64,000 nucleotides of DNA from Isoperla grammatica. Lineage: Eukaryota; Arthropoda; Insecta; Plecoptera; Perlodidae. Both the position numbers and the translations under genes were made by a program. The stretch is from positions 39,561,190 to 39,625,189 of the forward strand of contig OX246747.1 in NCBI GenBank assembly GCA_945910005.1. The letters are read 5' to 3'. The notes under the pieces were generated by a model. It had not been told where the DNA came from, did not search any database, and worked only from the letters and a program-made list of their open reading frames with translations. Of this stretch, positions 12,276-24,599 are shown piece after piece. Position 1 is the stretch's first letter. Every line of letters starts with the position of its first letter.

Positions 12276-13460
12276 GTGTGATGCGCGGCCGCCCTATGAC
12301 TATGACCGAGGAAACCTCTCGGGAATGGGACTGCATGGCGGTGGCCGGGCCGGGGATCGAACCGACGACGTCCTGTCACCTCTAGAGATGATCTGTCACG
12401 GTGTTGAGCCAGGGTGGTCCCCCTGCTGCACCTCGAGCGAGGGCCAAGTCCAAGGCCACGCTACTCCTACTCGTCATGGGAACGACCAGGCAGGTCAGCC
12501 TACAAGAAACCTCGACAACATTCTCGTTGCGTAGAGTTGATTATACTCCTCCCTACACATCCAATACCTAGACGTAGGCCTACTAGGAAGAACCGTATTG
12601 GGGAGTGAATGTCCTTAGGACTCCATCCCAGCGTTCCCATCCCTTACGCAGTGGTTAAAGTGGGGCGGTATGAGCCGGTATGTATACCGTTACTAAAAAT
12701 ACCGACGGTATACTATACCGGCACTAATTTGTATAGATTGTAAACATATTGACGAATTATGTAGAACATTTTGTTGTAGGTACTTCGTATTTATATTTTC
12801 TTATCAAATGTTTTTAATTTTATACATATGTACGTCAAAACAAGCGTAGACTCATCTCCAAAGTAATTTAAACGTGTTCGAGACAAAACATTCTAAACAA
12901 ATCTCTGCTCCCAGATCCCCCGACATACCCGCTTTGTCTGCTTTACACAGCATTAGTGCATACAGTCCACTTTATAACCACTGCTCTTACGACTATAACT
13001 GTCAGTGGCGGCAATCGAACCCGCGACCTCTACCGGTTGCATCCACAACGTAGGAGTGTCTGTCTGCGCGTGCGCGTGTGTAGTAAGATAAGCCTTACCG
13101 CCAAAAGTAACGACCTATCAATGAATGAGTGAGTGAGTGAATGAATCAATGAAGTCTCTCACTCTCGTACTCGCGCGCGCTAAAACCACAACCTCGTCAC
13201 GTCGCTGCGCGGGATTCGAACCCGCCGAACCGTGTGTCACGTGACGCGACGCGGCCGCAAAGACGTTGGGACTAACAAACGGCGACAGGTGGACAATCAC
13301 CTGTCGCGCGGGGTGATGACGTCATCGTTGCACCGGCCGGTACACTCCACGTTGTGGATTATCCTCGCTCACACTTGTTATCATACTGGTCGGCTGCGAC
13401 TACACTCCCACTCCATACTGTGGCCGGGACGCGAACCCGGGTACCCTACATCTCCATGCA
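10760..13460. other. Upstream region of the FoxN4-like gene
   Basis: No coding exon is seen. GC- and CpG-rich parts around 11380-11700 and 13000-13440 would suit an unseen first exon or promoter. A LINE end (11.7-12.27 kb) and three or four reversed B-box-like words lie here. Confidence 0.4.
11700..12270 (+). mobile_element. LINE 3' end (CR1/Jockey-like) with TATC tail
   Basis: At 11853-11957 the frame reads IRTWNALPAEIRDVNHDNLG LFRLKTHNFYFNKS then a stop, the usual C-terminus of CR1/Jockey-type reverse transcriptases. Upstream pieces are frameshifted. The 3' end is the aaggcccaactggcctt hairpin, aataaag and a run of TATC. The 5' limit is approximate. Confidence 0.8.
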
Positions 13461-13470
13461 GACTCTTTAA

Positions 13471-14150
13471 AGGGATAGTCAGATGAAGAACTAAAAAATC
13501 ACCAATTAGTCATTAGTACATGAAATTCAGTTATGTGTAAAATACAATTGATATAGGTTGCTTCAATGCAAGAAAAAAAATAGTGAACAATTAGCTATTT
13601 TACAGATTCCCTTCGGCAGCTCTTGCTGCATTTTTCTTCTAAAGCATAGTGTAACTGTATCGGTTCTGAGGTCGCTGGCGCCTTCCCGATAGACAGAGGA
13701 CTCATTGTGTTATACGAGACCAGCCCGCGCTCCGCGAAACGCTCGGCGACTGCGGACAGTACCGCTCATAACAGATTGCAACTTTTCTACACATCATGTC
13801 ACAAAAAAATTCATTGCAGGGTATTTTGTAGAAGTAAACGTTCGTACTAAGAAGCATGTTATCGGTAGAGAAACGATGCACATTAAACCTCCTGATCGAT
13901 TTTTGATCAGTGCCCTATTTTAGCGGTGGTTTTACTTTCTCAAGGCAACATTTTTTTTTATATGGGAATTACAATGAGAAAAGTTGCTCGGTGCTACTTG
14001 GTAGCACCAAACCAAATAATCGCGTTTTCTTTAATTTTTTTAACCGCCTGCTTTTAAAGTAGGCCTATGGTATCTTTTAGTCATGTTTTTTATATTTAAA
14101 GGTGGACATCTACAAATGGTAGTTCTTTAGTTTTTCACCCGACTATCCCT
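13471..14150. mobile_element. 680-bp piggyBac-like MITE, TTAA flanks
   Basis: Inner ends agggatagtcagatgaa and ttcacccgactatccct are inverted repeats; TTAA abuts both (13467-13470, 14151-14154), the signature of piggyBac insertion. No transposase frame. Confidence 0.85.
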
Positions 14151-14183
14151 TTAATTGAGGCAGAGATGCTTGGGGAAGTCTGG

Positions 14184-14350
14184 TATAGTTGTCCCAAGAA
14201 TACCTTACCGATGCTTTCGTAACAGGCGAGGGCAACGTAGCCAATCAGCGATCGGTATTTGCGCGGGCTTGTCTCGGGTGTTTCGCTGATTGGCTACGAG
14301 TGCCTCGCCTGTGACGAAAGCATATGTAAGGTAATCATGGATCAAGTATA
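14184..14350. mobile_element. Palindromic MITE, second copy of the 51.6 kb family
   Basis: Shares gccaatcagcgatcggtatt, cctcgcctgtgacgaaagca and tatgtaagg with the 51.6 kb copy. Arms aacaggcgagg and cctcgcctgt pair across a short centre. Confidence 0.8.
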
Positions 14351-14552
14351 GCTATTTTCCATAAGAAACGCCGCTTCCCTAATGTAGAAGACACACATAC
14401 GCAGCCGGTCCTAAATGGGGCAGTTGGCAAACTGTAGACCCCCCCCCCCCCCTCTTTCCGGAAGGGTGGATATACGTCTTGACGATAAGCCAGACATACA
14501 ACGGGGACAACAAAGACGTTGAACATCTTGAGCGACGTCGACGGGCGTCGAT

Positions 14553-14702
14553 ACAGCGACCTGACATTCTGTATGGGCGACGATAGGTTTATCCCCAGTT
14601 TTGGTCGTTACTGAAGGCGAATACAAGGCGGTGATTGGCTCATCGCCTTCTTGTAACGACCAAAACCGGTGATAGACTTATCGTCGCCCATTCAGAATCA
14701 GG
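14553..14702. repeat. Hairpin MITE remnant
   Basis: Arms atgggcgacgataggtttat and agacttatcgtcgcccat, and inner ttttggtcgtta / taacgaccaaaa, pair around a central aaggcgatg region. Confidence 0.75.
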
Positions 14703-15203
14703 GCCCTGACCTGACTGACTGACTGACTGACTGACACGGCGCGGACATGTTAGCGATACCTCGAAGCCAATACAAGCCGACACCAGACACCCGAACATGC
14801 AGAGCGGCAATCTACAGATCAAAGAATTACAAGTCGGACCGCGGCCGAGGAATCTCTCGGGCCGACATTGAAACTATTTTTATTATTAAGAGGACGAAGG
14901 CATTAGCCGCTCCGCGCGACTCTACCCAGAGATCGCGCCACCGTGGAACGGCACATTGGCGGTTGTAGGTGCGATGCGGTGAGGCGCGGGGTACGGTAAA
15001 GCACTCGAGGGGAGGCAAGGCGGCGTAGTGGGAAAGCATGAGTCACGTGTCCGTGCGGTATATCGTTAGGCGGTGCCGCGGCCGCGCAACCTTAGTTATT
15101 TCCTGATCAAGTTACACGGCGGTAAAATGCAAACTCAAAGAGAGTTGTTGGTATAGGGACAATAATTGTAAATCATGACTATCTACGACGTACTAAGGGC
15201 TAT

Positions 15204-15204
15204 G

Positions 15205-15267
<63 letters not shown>

Positions 15268-15300
15268 ATTTTTTTTTATTATTATTATTGCTAAGCTACT
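15204..15300. repeat. ATT microsatellite
   Basis: About 20 ATT units, then a T run, immediately left of the 98-bp satellite. Confidence 0.95.
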
Positions 15301-15344
15301 ATTGTTTTCACTTATTAATCACAGGTTATCGATCCCTGGTCCGA

Positions 15345-16040
15345 TTGTCATTTCATTACACATTACAGTCACAGTCACACAACAGTATCTAGGTAGTCTA
15401 AAACAAACCCGCTCTCCGCGCATCCCAGATCAGGATGCGTGGTCTGGCAGTCATTTCATTTGACATAAATCACACAACAGTATTTAGGCTAGTCTGGGAC
15501 AAACCCGCTCTCCGCGCATCCAGGAGCAGGATGCGTGGTCTGACAGTCATGACATTACACATCACAGTCACACAACAGTATCTAGGCTAGTCTGGGACAA
15601 ACCCGCTCTCCGCGCATCCAGGAGCAGGATGCGCGGTCTGACAGTCATGACATTACACATCACAGTCACACAACAGTATCTAGGCTAGTCTGGGACAAAC
15701 CCGCTCTCCGCGCATCCAGGAGCAGGATGCGCGGTCTGACAGTCATGACATTACACATCACAGTCACACAACAGTATCTAGGCTAGTCTGGGACAAACCC
15801 GCTCTCCGCACATCCAGGAGCAGGATGCGTGGTCTGACAGTCATGACATTACACATCACAGTCACACAACAGTATCTAGGCTAGTCTGGGACAAACCCGC
15901 TCTCCGCGCATCCAGGAGCAGGATGCGTGGTCTGACAGTCATGACATTACACATCACAGTCACACAACAGTATCTAGGCTAGTCTGGGACAAACCCGTTC
16001 TCCGCCCATCCAGGAGCAGGATGCGTGGTCTGACAGTCAT
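15345..16040. repeat. 98-bp satellite with hairpin, 7 units (left part)
   Basis: Unit landmark cccgctctccgcgcatcc repeats at about 15408, 15504, 15602, 15700, 15798, 15896 and 15994. Most units carry ccgcgcatcc/aggagca/ggatgcgcgg, a 10-bp stem with a 7-base loop, some with one mismatch. The array resumes at 18232. Confidence 0.93.
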
Positions 16041-18231
16041 TTAATAGGGAATGTGCATGAATTTGCTTTAGCTCTAAAGGTACGTGGAATATATTGTTAT
16101 TCATCTAAAGACATCACAAACCTAATTTTAAAGTTTTAAAATTAATTCATTATGCTTCTATACATGTTCAAAGAGTTTAATTATCTGTTTCCCGCACTAT
16201 TATTTTTAAACGGTATGTGACGTCACAATCCATGAAAATCACTGCTTATATGAATGACTTTGCATATAACCTCCTTGGAATTCGCCACCGCCTCCTAGAC
16301 GAAACAATCAAATTTTCAAGGTTATCAAGCTAACCTTGTCAAAATTTTTACTCAAGCCATTGTCAAGTCTGCTTCAGATGAATAACAACACCCAATATTT
16401 ACTGATATTCTATGAAAATAGGTTTGGTATAAAGTAATTGGGCTTCAAAATTTATTACTAGGCGTACTAGACATTAATTCGATTTTATATGATTATGGAT
16501 ATGATAATTTACAAATAAGCGTTATTGTATTTATCATTTTATGATTGGTTGATTGCTGATATAGGCCGGACGCCGTAACAAAGAAGGTTGTGTCGTCACA
16601 ACTAATAGGGAATGTTCATAAAAAATAAATATTGTTCAGAGTACCAAAAAATGATAGATACTTATCCAAAAATTACGTGGAAATAATGTTTATGTCTGAG
16701 AAGTGCATAGTTTCAATTCTATTAGCATTTAAAGTATGACATTTCTACCTGCATTGTGAAACGGTCCGTGACGTCAAACGTTGGTAAACAACAGATTTCA
16801 TGAATTAATTCATCTAAGCTCTTTGGAATTCACAACTATTTTGACTGTTATAACAGCACTTCATTGTTGTCGATCTTCAGACGTTTCATTTTAAAACCAC
16901 AATGTTTTCAACTATTCGTAAAAAATACTGTTATTATTGATTATATTCGTATAAATTTATGTTCATTAGTATTTATTGAACATTTTAGAAACAAATTTGA
17001 TACAAAACATTCTATTGTGAGTGAATTATTAGCAAAACAGCGTTTCTTGGTATGATTGGGTGGTTGTACTCCAAACGTCTGACGTCATTCCCCGTTTTTC
17101 CCGCCAAAACGATGTGTGAAAGTTTCGGGTGATTTTTATCAATGAAATCTATTCCAAACACACACAAAAATTAATATGATTCTTTATAGAAAATGAAATT
17201 CAACTAGATGGAACTATAAAAAAATGATCTGCACATTCCCTATTACTCTGGCCGGCGTAGTGATATGTGGACGTTTACGCAGTGATCATCCGCGCACTAT
17301 ACCTGTCAGAGAGAAAATACACTGAATGGCAAGGCGGTGTTAGAAAATACTAGCTTTGGTAGGCTGTGACTAAAAAATACTACCATCAAGAAAGCTTTGA
17401 CGTCTGTGTGTTGCTAGGATACTTGATGTATTTCTTTGTCATTTGATGGTCTGTTGTCTTTATTGCCGTTTCGTGTTTGACAGAAGTTGAGTTCACGTGG
17501 GGAAATAATGGCGGCGTTTTACGCCCGTGTTCGGTTGATTTACCCTGTAATATTATTTATGAAAATTTATTACCGATATCAAGAAACATTGACACTGAAA
17601 ACATTACTCGGGATCTTTCAGAGTGGTCATATGCGTTCCCTGTGCCTTTAGGGTACGACAATATGCAGACAGACAAAGCAATTGACAAAGGTAGGTCGTC
17701 CGTAGCTGTTCCTTCTTCATATATTCATGCCTAGCATGATGGGACGGAACTACTTTAAATTTTCCCAAACATAATTAAGCAATTGTTAATTTATAAGTGA
17801 ATATAATAGGCTAAATTAGATAATAAGAAACTAAAGTTTATTCCTGCATAATTAAACCGCAAACACATACCAAGAAGGAGAAAAATAGCATTTAATCCAG
17901 GGCCCATGTCCACCAACCTATGAAATAACAATACATGTTTACTTCTGGTAAGACAATGAGTAGTAGTCTACATTTAAGTTGGTATTACAAGGTGTGAGGT
18001 CACTTGCTATTACATCATCCGTGACGACACAACCTTCTTTGTTACGGCGTCCGGCCTATACATGGCAGGTGACGTATGCCCCGTTTTTCCCGCCATAAAT
18101 ATGTGTGAAACTTTCAGCTCATTTTTATAAATGAAACTTTATTCTATGTCATCGAAATAAAATATTTTTGTATTCATGAAGTCAATCCTAATCTAGTAAA
18201 ATGCTAAAAAAAAATCATGCATATTCCCCAT
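16041..18231. mobile_element. 2.2-kb DNA transposon inserted in the 98-bp satellite, itself containing a related copy
   Basis: Ends taatagggaatgtgcatga and tcatgcatattccccatta are inverted repeats and exactly interrupt the satellite. A second pair (taatagggaatgttcat at 16602, gcacattccctatta near 17246) suggests a related element nested inside. Subterminal inverted copies of ggccggacgccgtaacaaag lie at 16564 and 18056. An open frame at 17477-17734 (FTWGNNGGVLRPCSVDLPCN) followed by a donor-like GTAGGT may be a remnant of an element-encoded exon; I do not recognise it. Confidence 0.75.
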
Positions 18232-18360
18232 TACACATCACAGTCACACAACAGTATCTAGGCTAGTCTAGAACAAACCCGCTCTCCGCGCATCCAGGAG
18301 CAGGATGCGTGGTCTGACAGTCATTTCATTACACATCACAGTCACACAACAGTATCTATA
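18232..18360. repeat. 98-bp satellite (right part)
   Basis: One full and one partial unit of the same satellite as at 15345-16040, separated from it by a 2.2-kb transposon. Confidence 0.9.
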
Positions 18361-18541
18361 GGCTAACAGATAATAGAAAAATAAAATTGAAGTAAAAGGG
18401 ACAGAAGTATCAGTGAACAGTTTACGGGATAGGGCAATTTGCTAACAATCGAGACAAATAGGACACTTCAGTCCAGGGACACCTTCTCTTTTTAGCGGGG
18501 GTTTTATACGGTACTTTTAATAAGAAGTGACGAGGTGACGA

Positions 18542-18880
18542 TAGATAGATAGATAGATAATGGTCTTTATTGAAGGCGAGATTAAGGCCAGCTAGGCCTT
18601 ATCTTCCATCCAACGTTTTAACAAATAATACATTTTTGATACAGACAAAAAACAATATACAGTAGTACAACAATATTAATAATATAAGGATAAGTGTACG
18701 AACATTGAACTTCTCAATACATATACTAAAATACAAACTCATAATGAGAAACAAAAAATTAATTGCAATTAAGGTTAACCATTCATTCGAAAACTGCATT
18801 ATAGTTTCATTTAAAGTTAGCGACAACATTTTAGAATATAATAATAACGCAGTAATTATTTTATCAGTGTCTACGATCAT
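18542..18880 (-). mobile_element. LINE 3' end of the same family, minus strand
   Basis: The reverse complement ends aaggcctagctggccttaat, caataaagacc then ATTATC and (TATC)n, matching the 12.17 kb copy. Upstream AT-rich sequence may be its 3' UTR. Confidence 0.7.
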
Positions 18881-19019
18881 TCATACATATCATTTTAACA
18901 AAACAAACAAACAAAAGAAGCAGGAAAACAGGAAACAAGCTTATCATTCATACACACCCCATTCATATGGCAACAAGAAAGTTTTACGAAATTTTAGTCA
19001 ATAATATATATCTTTATAC

Positions 19020-19075
<56 letters not shown>
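19020..19075. repeat. GA microsatellite
   Basis: Nearly pure GA dinucleotide repeat with a few interruptions. Similar CT runs lie at 20371-20399 and 20584-20620. Confidence 0.95.
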
Positions 19076-20424
19076 CCGCGCTGAGCAACAAACATTTGCG
19101 CCGCAAAGCAGTCGGGCCACCTGCATGTGTGCAGCGTGGCTGTCGAAGCTTGTCACTTCCCCTCCAACACGTGCGACGTAGCGACTCCGCGCTCGCAATA
19201 CAAGTTGCAGGGGCAGCGGTATACTATCCGGCTATACACAAAACTGGGGATAACTGTAGAAGCTGTAGTTATAATGCGAAAATTATGAATTTTCTATATG
19301 TTTCGCAAGAGAGACTAAAGGACAGGCCTACTAACACGAAATTTTGTTATCTGATTTAGAAAAATATTTATAATATCACTAAGTTGAAAAAAATTTTAAT
19401 CGAAAATCGGTATTATTAGGTATATTTATAATTCCTTTAGTAACATTACGCAAAAAAAATAAATTGATTATCTCAAAAACTGCAGAATTGGCAACGATTC
19501 TTCTGAAGGTCTGCACGCCCGCGTCCTCTTAAGTTTTGATATTGCGACGTGACGACGGAAGGAACCCCTTCTAGCGTGTTCGGTTGCAACACACCCGCAA
19601 TAGCGGCGGCTTGCTCGGAGTCGGTTTCAATCAACACATGTGTGTGTAAATGTTGCGTAGCGACCCTTCAGTCAGTATTGGCGGTGACCGGTATCGAACC
19701 GTACACCTCAAATTGAGTAACGCGCGTTTACCGCTCCTCTGTCTGTCAGCACTCGGGCACCCCATGAATACGACTTGTCCGGCCTCCCGTCATATTAAAG
19801 ACACCAGACAGCTAGTTACGTCATAACTAACGTGACCATTAGTACCGGTCAGTCTTGTCAGACGTCTGTCTGTCTGTCTGCCTTTAGAAAGTCCCGCGAT
19901 CGCCAGACGAGAATAAATTATAACAACAAAACTCGGCCGTAACTCCCGAGACGTACCGAACCGTCGAGGTCCTTTGTTTTGGTGTAGGAATAACTTAACG
20001 ATAATGATGATGAGCTTTGTGTCTCACATTGTTACAACGATGTTGATGGGCGGCATGTACACACATGCCCAAGCCAGGATTCGAACCTGTAACCGCGTGG
20101 TTAACATCAGCTGTTGTACGACGCCGTCAAACACAGCACGAGCCCTCCACTCTGCTCGCGGTCACCTACCAAGGGTAACCGGCTCGAGCACAGACTCATT
20201 TGGGTGTTCCAAGAAGGAAAGTCACCACTCGGGGCGACCGCGACATCTCAAGGGCTCCAGTTCTGTCGGTACCGATGACGCGGCCGGAAGTCGAACCACC
20301 TCACTTCTGTGACGAGACCCTTCCCGCGTGTTGCAGGGGGCGGGCATCGAACCGGGAACCTCTTGGCCACATCTCTCTCTCTCTCTCTCTCTCTCTCTCG
20401 CCTTTTAATAAAAGACCTTAATCC

Positions 20425-20455
<31 letters not shown>

Positions 20456-20509
20456 TCTCTCTCTCTCCTAGCACTAGCACCACTACCGCCACTGTCTTAC
20501 TGTCAGGTT

Positions 20510-20580
20510 GGATGGAAGATAAGGCCTAGCTGGCCTTAATCCCGTCTTCAATAAAGACCATTATCTATCTATCTATCTAT

Positions 20581-20624
<44 letters not shown>

Positions 20625-20640
20625 ACGAGTGTAGCACCAC
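20510..20640 (+). mobile_element. LINE 3' tail fragment followed by TATC and CT repeats
   Basis: Contains gataaggcctagctggcctt and caataaagaccattatc followed by TATC units, then a long CT run. Same 3' end as the copies at 12.2, 18.5 and 57.6 kb. Confidence 0.7.
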
Positions 20641-23600
20641 CACCGCCACTGTCTTAGGAGGCTCAATTCATCAGTTTTGTGATCGAGGAATTAATTGCAG
20701 GTGGCGGGCAACGAACCACTCAACATCGACAGTCATAACTCTACCCAAATTCGTCTTAAATTCCTCTCTCTCTCAAACGGCTCCAGCACAAACGTTAATG
20801 TACATTGTCTGTTTCTTATTAGAGATGTGCTTTTCTAACATCGGTAAACAAACAAACGGGGGTAAAAAGCGTAAACCGAACCTCATGTTAATCGCGTGTA
20901 TTTAGAACGCAGGACCCACTTGCTACAACAGTTCGCAGAGTGAACGGGGATCCAAACTGTTCGATTCAATTACTTTACTCCGCGTACATCTCCCCCTCCC
21001 TCCCCCCGAGATGAGCCCCCGTATACTGTACACGTCACACCAACACAACTCGTTATGTTTTTTCATAGCTCCCCCTCGTTTAGGGTTATTTTATTGATCC
21101 CCCCTCCCCCCCCCCCCCCGTCAGCCCCTCACCCCTCGTACACACCCTCCTCGCGATGAGTAATACAACCAACTGCCGAGCCGACTCAACGGACTCACGC
21201 AAGACTAGGGTGTCTCAGTCCCCGACCCCCGAGCATGCTAACTGTGCGCCGGACACGAACCCACGTGCCCTGGTGACACACGGCCGAGGGTTATCGAGAG
21301 GACAGACTTATCGGCTCGTTGATAATATGGTTGGAGGACCCTATTATTGCAGAGTGCTACCACAAACGACTCTAATCCAGGAGGTCGCCGGTTTGATTCC
21401 TAGCACGTTTTCTCTCTGTTGTGATGATGACGAATATTGGATCCAGAGACATTTAAATTTTAAACATCCTCCCGTCTACAATAATTACTATTACTAAAGG
21501 TAATAGCCTAGTTGAGACGATTGTCCCATTCCAAGGGTTCGGGAGTTACGGAATAAGGGGCTATTAGGGCGGCCAAGTGGTCAGAGCGGCTCTCCTTCGA
21601 CGTGGAACCACCCCGCAACAAGGAAGGGTGCGCAACCCCCCCCCCCCCCCCCAGTCAAGTGGCTTGCGATCTGATGGTGGACGTACATGACATCCATGTT
21701 GAACGCAGGGATGTCTCGTCGATCACGGCCACTACGTCGTCGGGGCACGAAGCGCACTCCCGCCGAACACGATACAAAAAACATTTCATCTCATGTTCGA
21801 TTGAGCTAAACTGATATTCGAACACTCAGAAATCCGGCGCCCCTCAGTGGTCAAGGGAAACTCCGAGGGCAAAATATCTAGGTCACGTGACCATCTAGGG
21901 TCTGTCTCTCCCATTGTGCCCACAACCATTTCGGGTACTTCGCACAACCCAGGTATAATATGTTGGGCGCTTCGGGCAATTGTGCACGGGTCTGTTCCGA
22001 GCAATTAGCTAAATGAAAGCTCCACCCGGAGCCTTGGAACGATTTAGTGGAAATACCAAAAATAAAACCACATTCGCTCACACACGTGTGCAGTCACGTT
22101 GTTCCGAGGAAGTCAATGCCGTTATTAACAATATATATAGATAGCTAATTCACGGAATACTACATTTCCGTATTGCGCAGAGATTTCCTGGAGAGAAAAC
22201 AGGGTTGCCAACTCTGTCTCACAACAACGAAAGGGCAAACCGAAGGGTGAGGGGAGGGGACGTATCAAGAGCTTCAACGAGCTGACGACGGAATCGCTTA
22301 GTTGATGTTTCACATTGTTTCATGTTTCAAATTTGACTATCTTCCTTCTCTCTATTTAACGACACCGCTCATCGTCTCGATTCCACTCACTGCCCTACAC
22401 TACAATGACATCAGTTCCACTCAACGAATCACATGTTTTCCTCAAAGACATTCCGACAGTCCCAGCCCGCACCACTGCCCCGCACGTTGCGCAGGTCGCG
22501 GCGGAGCTACCGGGCGCCGCGGGATCGAAACCCGGACTATTGTGATTGTCCTCCACTACATTCATCGTCCTGGTGGTCTGAGTGATGGAGATCGTTAGTT
22601 CAACCATCGTCTCGAGTACACACACACAAAACATAACCCCCCCCCCACAATCCTGGAAAAACTGGAAGTGACGATGAAAGGGGGCAGCATTCGACTACTT
22701 CCCGTTCTCATAAAATATGAGATGTACCCCCCCCCCCCCTCTCTCATAACATTAGGATGCTGGATCTATTAAACCAGTAGGATCGACAGCTGTAATGAGA
22801 TTCGATTCCCGATGAGGGTTTATCCCTCACCTTCTAAAAACATTAGTAGGTTAAACCGACTTTACTACTATACAATCGAAGGGCAAAATCCCCCCCGTGC
22901 ATTACAAATGAAACGTGACGTTGCTGTTTGGCGAAACTTCCCTCATCTTGTTCGACAGGTGAAGGTGAAGATAGACTAGACTAGGCCTGACAAAGAGCAC
23001 GTTGGCATTTAATATAGATCCAGGTGACCCCTGACGTCACAGAGGGGGTTATAGCAGAAGAGGGGTCGGGGGAGGGGGGCGGTTGCAGCGTGCTTCAAAT
23101 GTAAACAAAGTAACAAGCAAACGTTTATGTAAGATCTTTGAATTCCACAGTCCATCTTCAGAGCATTAACACTTCCGAAACGACAGAATTCAGTAGGCAT
23201 GGTGATACCCGACTGTTTGAATGATACCCGATAACCCGAGTGATTTTTTTTATGGATGTGCTACCTACACATTATACGATTTAAATACTAAACATTTCCT
23301 AGTATCTAAGGCCTAAAAGTAGGTATATTTCAAGTTAACCTACAAATCAAAACATATTAGAACTATGTGAACAATTAAATTCCAACCCTATGTATTTGTT
23401 ATTGTTGGATTCCTAGGCAATTTACTAATCGGGCAGAATGCCCTTGGCTGTTTGGTAACTACTAATAAAAATTGAAAACTCTCCTTCAAATAATTGCAAA
23501 TGTTGACCTGAAACCGGGATCCACAACGAATGTGGTGAGGTTTAGGACTAACGAGAACGCAAATTAAAAAGGTACAGCACGCTATTGATTGCAAACTGTC

Positions 23601-24599
23601 TATGATGATCCAAGTCAACAATGATAACAATATCAAAACAAGGCCTAGGGCCAGCTAACGCAGGACTATTATACCTAGGCATATTTTAGTGACAAAGACT
23701 GCAATGATTGTTGACCTTTATAATATCGCACAACAAAAAACGACTGAATACAAGATCATGTGAGCCTTTAGGCCTAGCTACGACCAGAGCTCAATGATAC
23801 AGATGGGGTTAGGTAGGCCTAGGCCTAGGCCTATTGGGTTACGCCTCCGTCTAGGCTATCAAAACAATAACAAACGGCAGAACCTACTGCCCCAGTGGAG
23901 ATCACGTCAAGTACAGCACTTTCAGCTTTATATCGGTTGATTGACCTCAATACATCATTAATGAATCAGAATGAATGAGACAGATAGGCCTAGGAAAACG
24001 TAAGGCGCGAAAACACAGCCAGACGACAAGGGGCCGTTTTAGGCTTAACCTAGGCTACACACGGCAGATATTTAACAACTAAATATCGATTTATGTGATA
24101 TTTCATTGTTATCATACTGACATATACACAGATTTAACAGGCAATATCAGTGATCACATTTTACGCTACAGTATTTTATTCGTTGTCATAGTTACGGCAA
24201 GGCACATCCATAGTAACCTTGAAAATTTTCTTCCCGCCGAGCGAATAGTGAACCCGTCCACAATCTCATTATTCAGGCATTGATACAAAGAGAATGAAAA
24301 CTTCACTGGAAATACACTTTGCAGATTATGTTGGATGTTTAAAATCATACAAGCATTAGCCGACGAGTCATTACTGATGATTATTCAAGTGCTTTCATGG
24401 TTATTCAACGTATTTCAAAAGAATGAAAGAGCGGGACGTGAGGTCTAGGCCTACTAACGGATTCCACATACCGACGTCAGGTTCGGATATAACCTACAAA
24501 TTCACTTATATTCCATTATTATTATGACATAAAATATATGTGCTACTTACTTGTAATATGTCTAAATACACGAACTGCTGCCTTACGGATAATTCACTT

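Noticed and set aside
18599..18880. Hydrophobic 93-aa minus-strand open frame resembling a membrane protein
   Set aside because: It lies in AT-rich DNA just upstream of a LINE tail and has no family motif; it is probably LINE 3' UTR.
21567..21640. Possible tRNA-Ser/Leu gene starting ggcggccaagtggtcagagc
   Set aside because: An A-box-like start is present, but I could not find a closing acceptor stem or a proper anticodon arm at the right distance.
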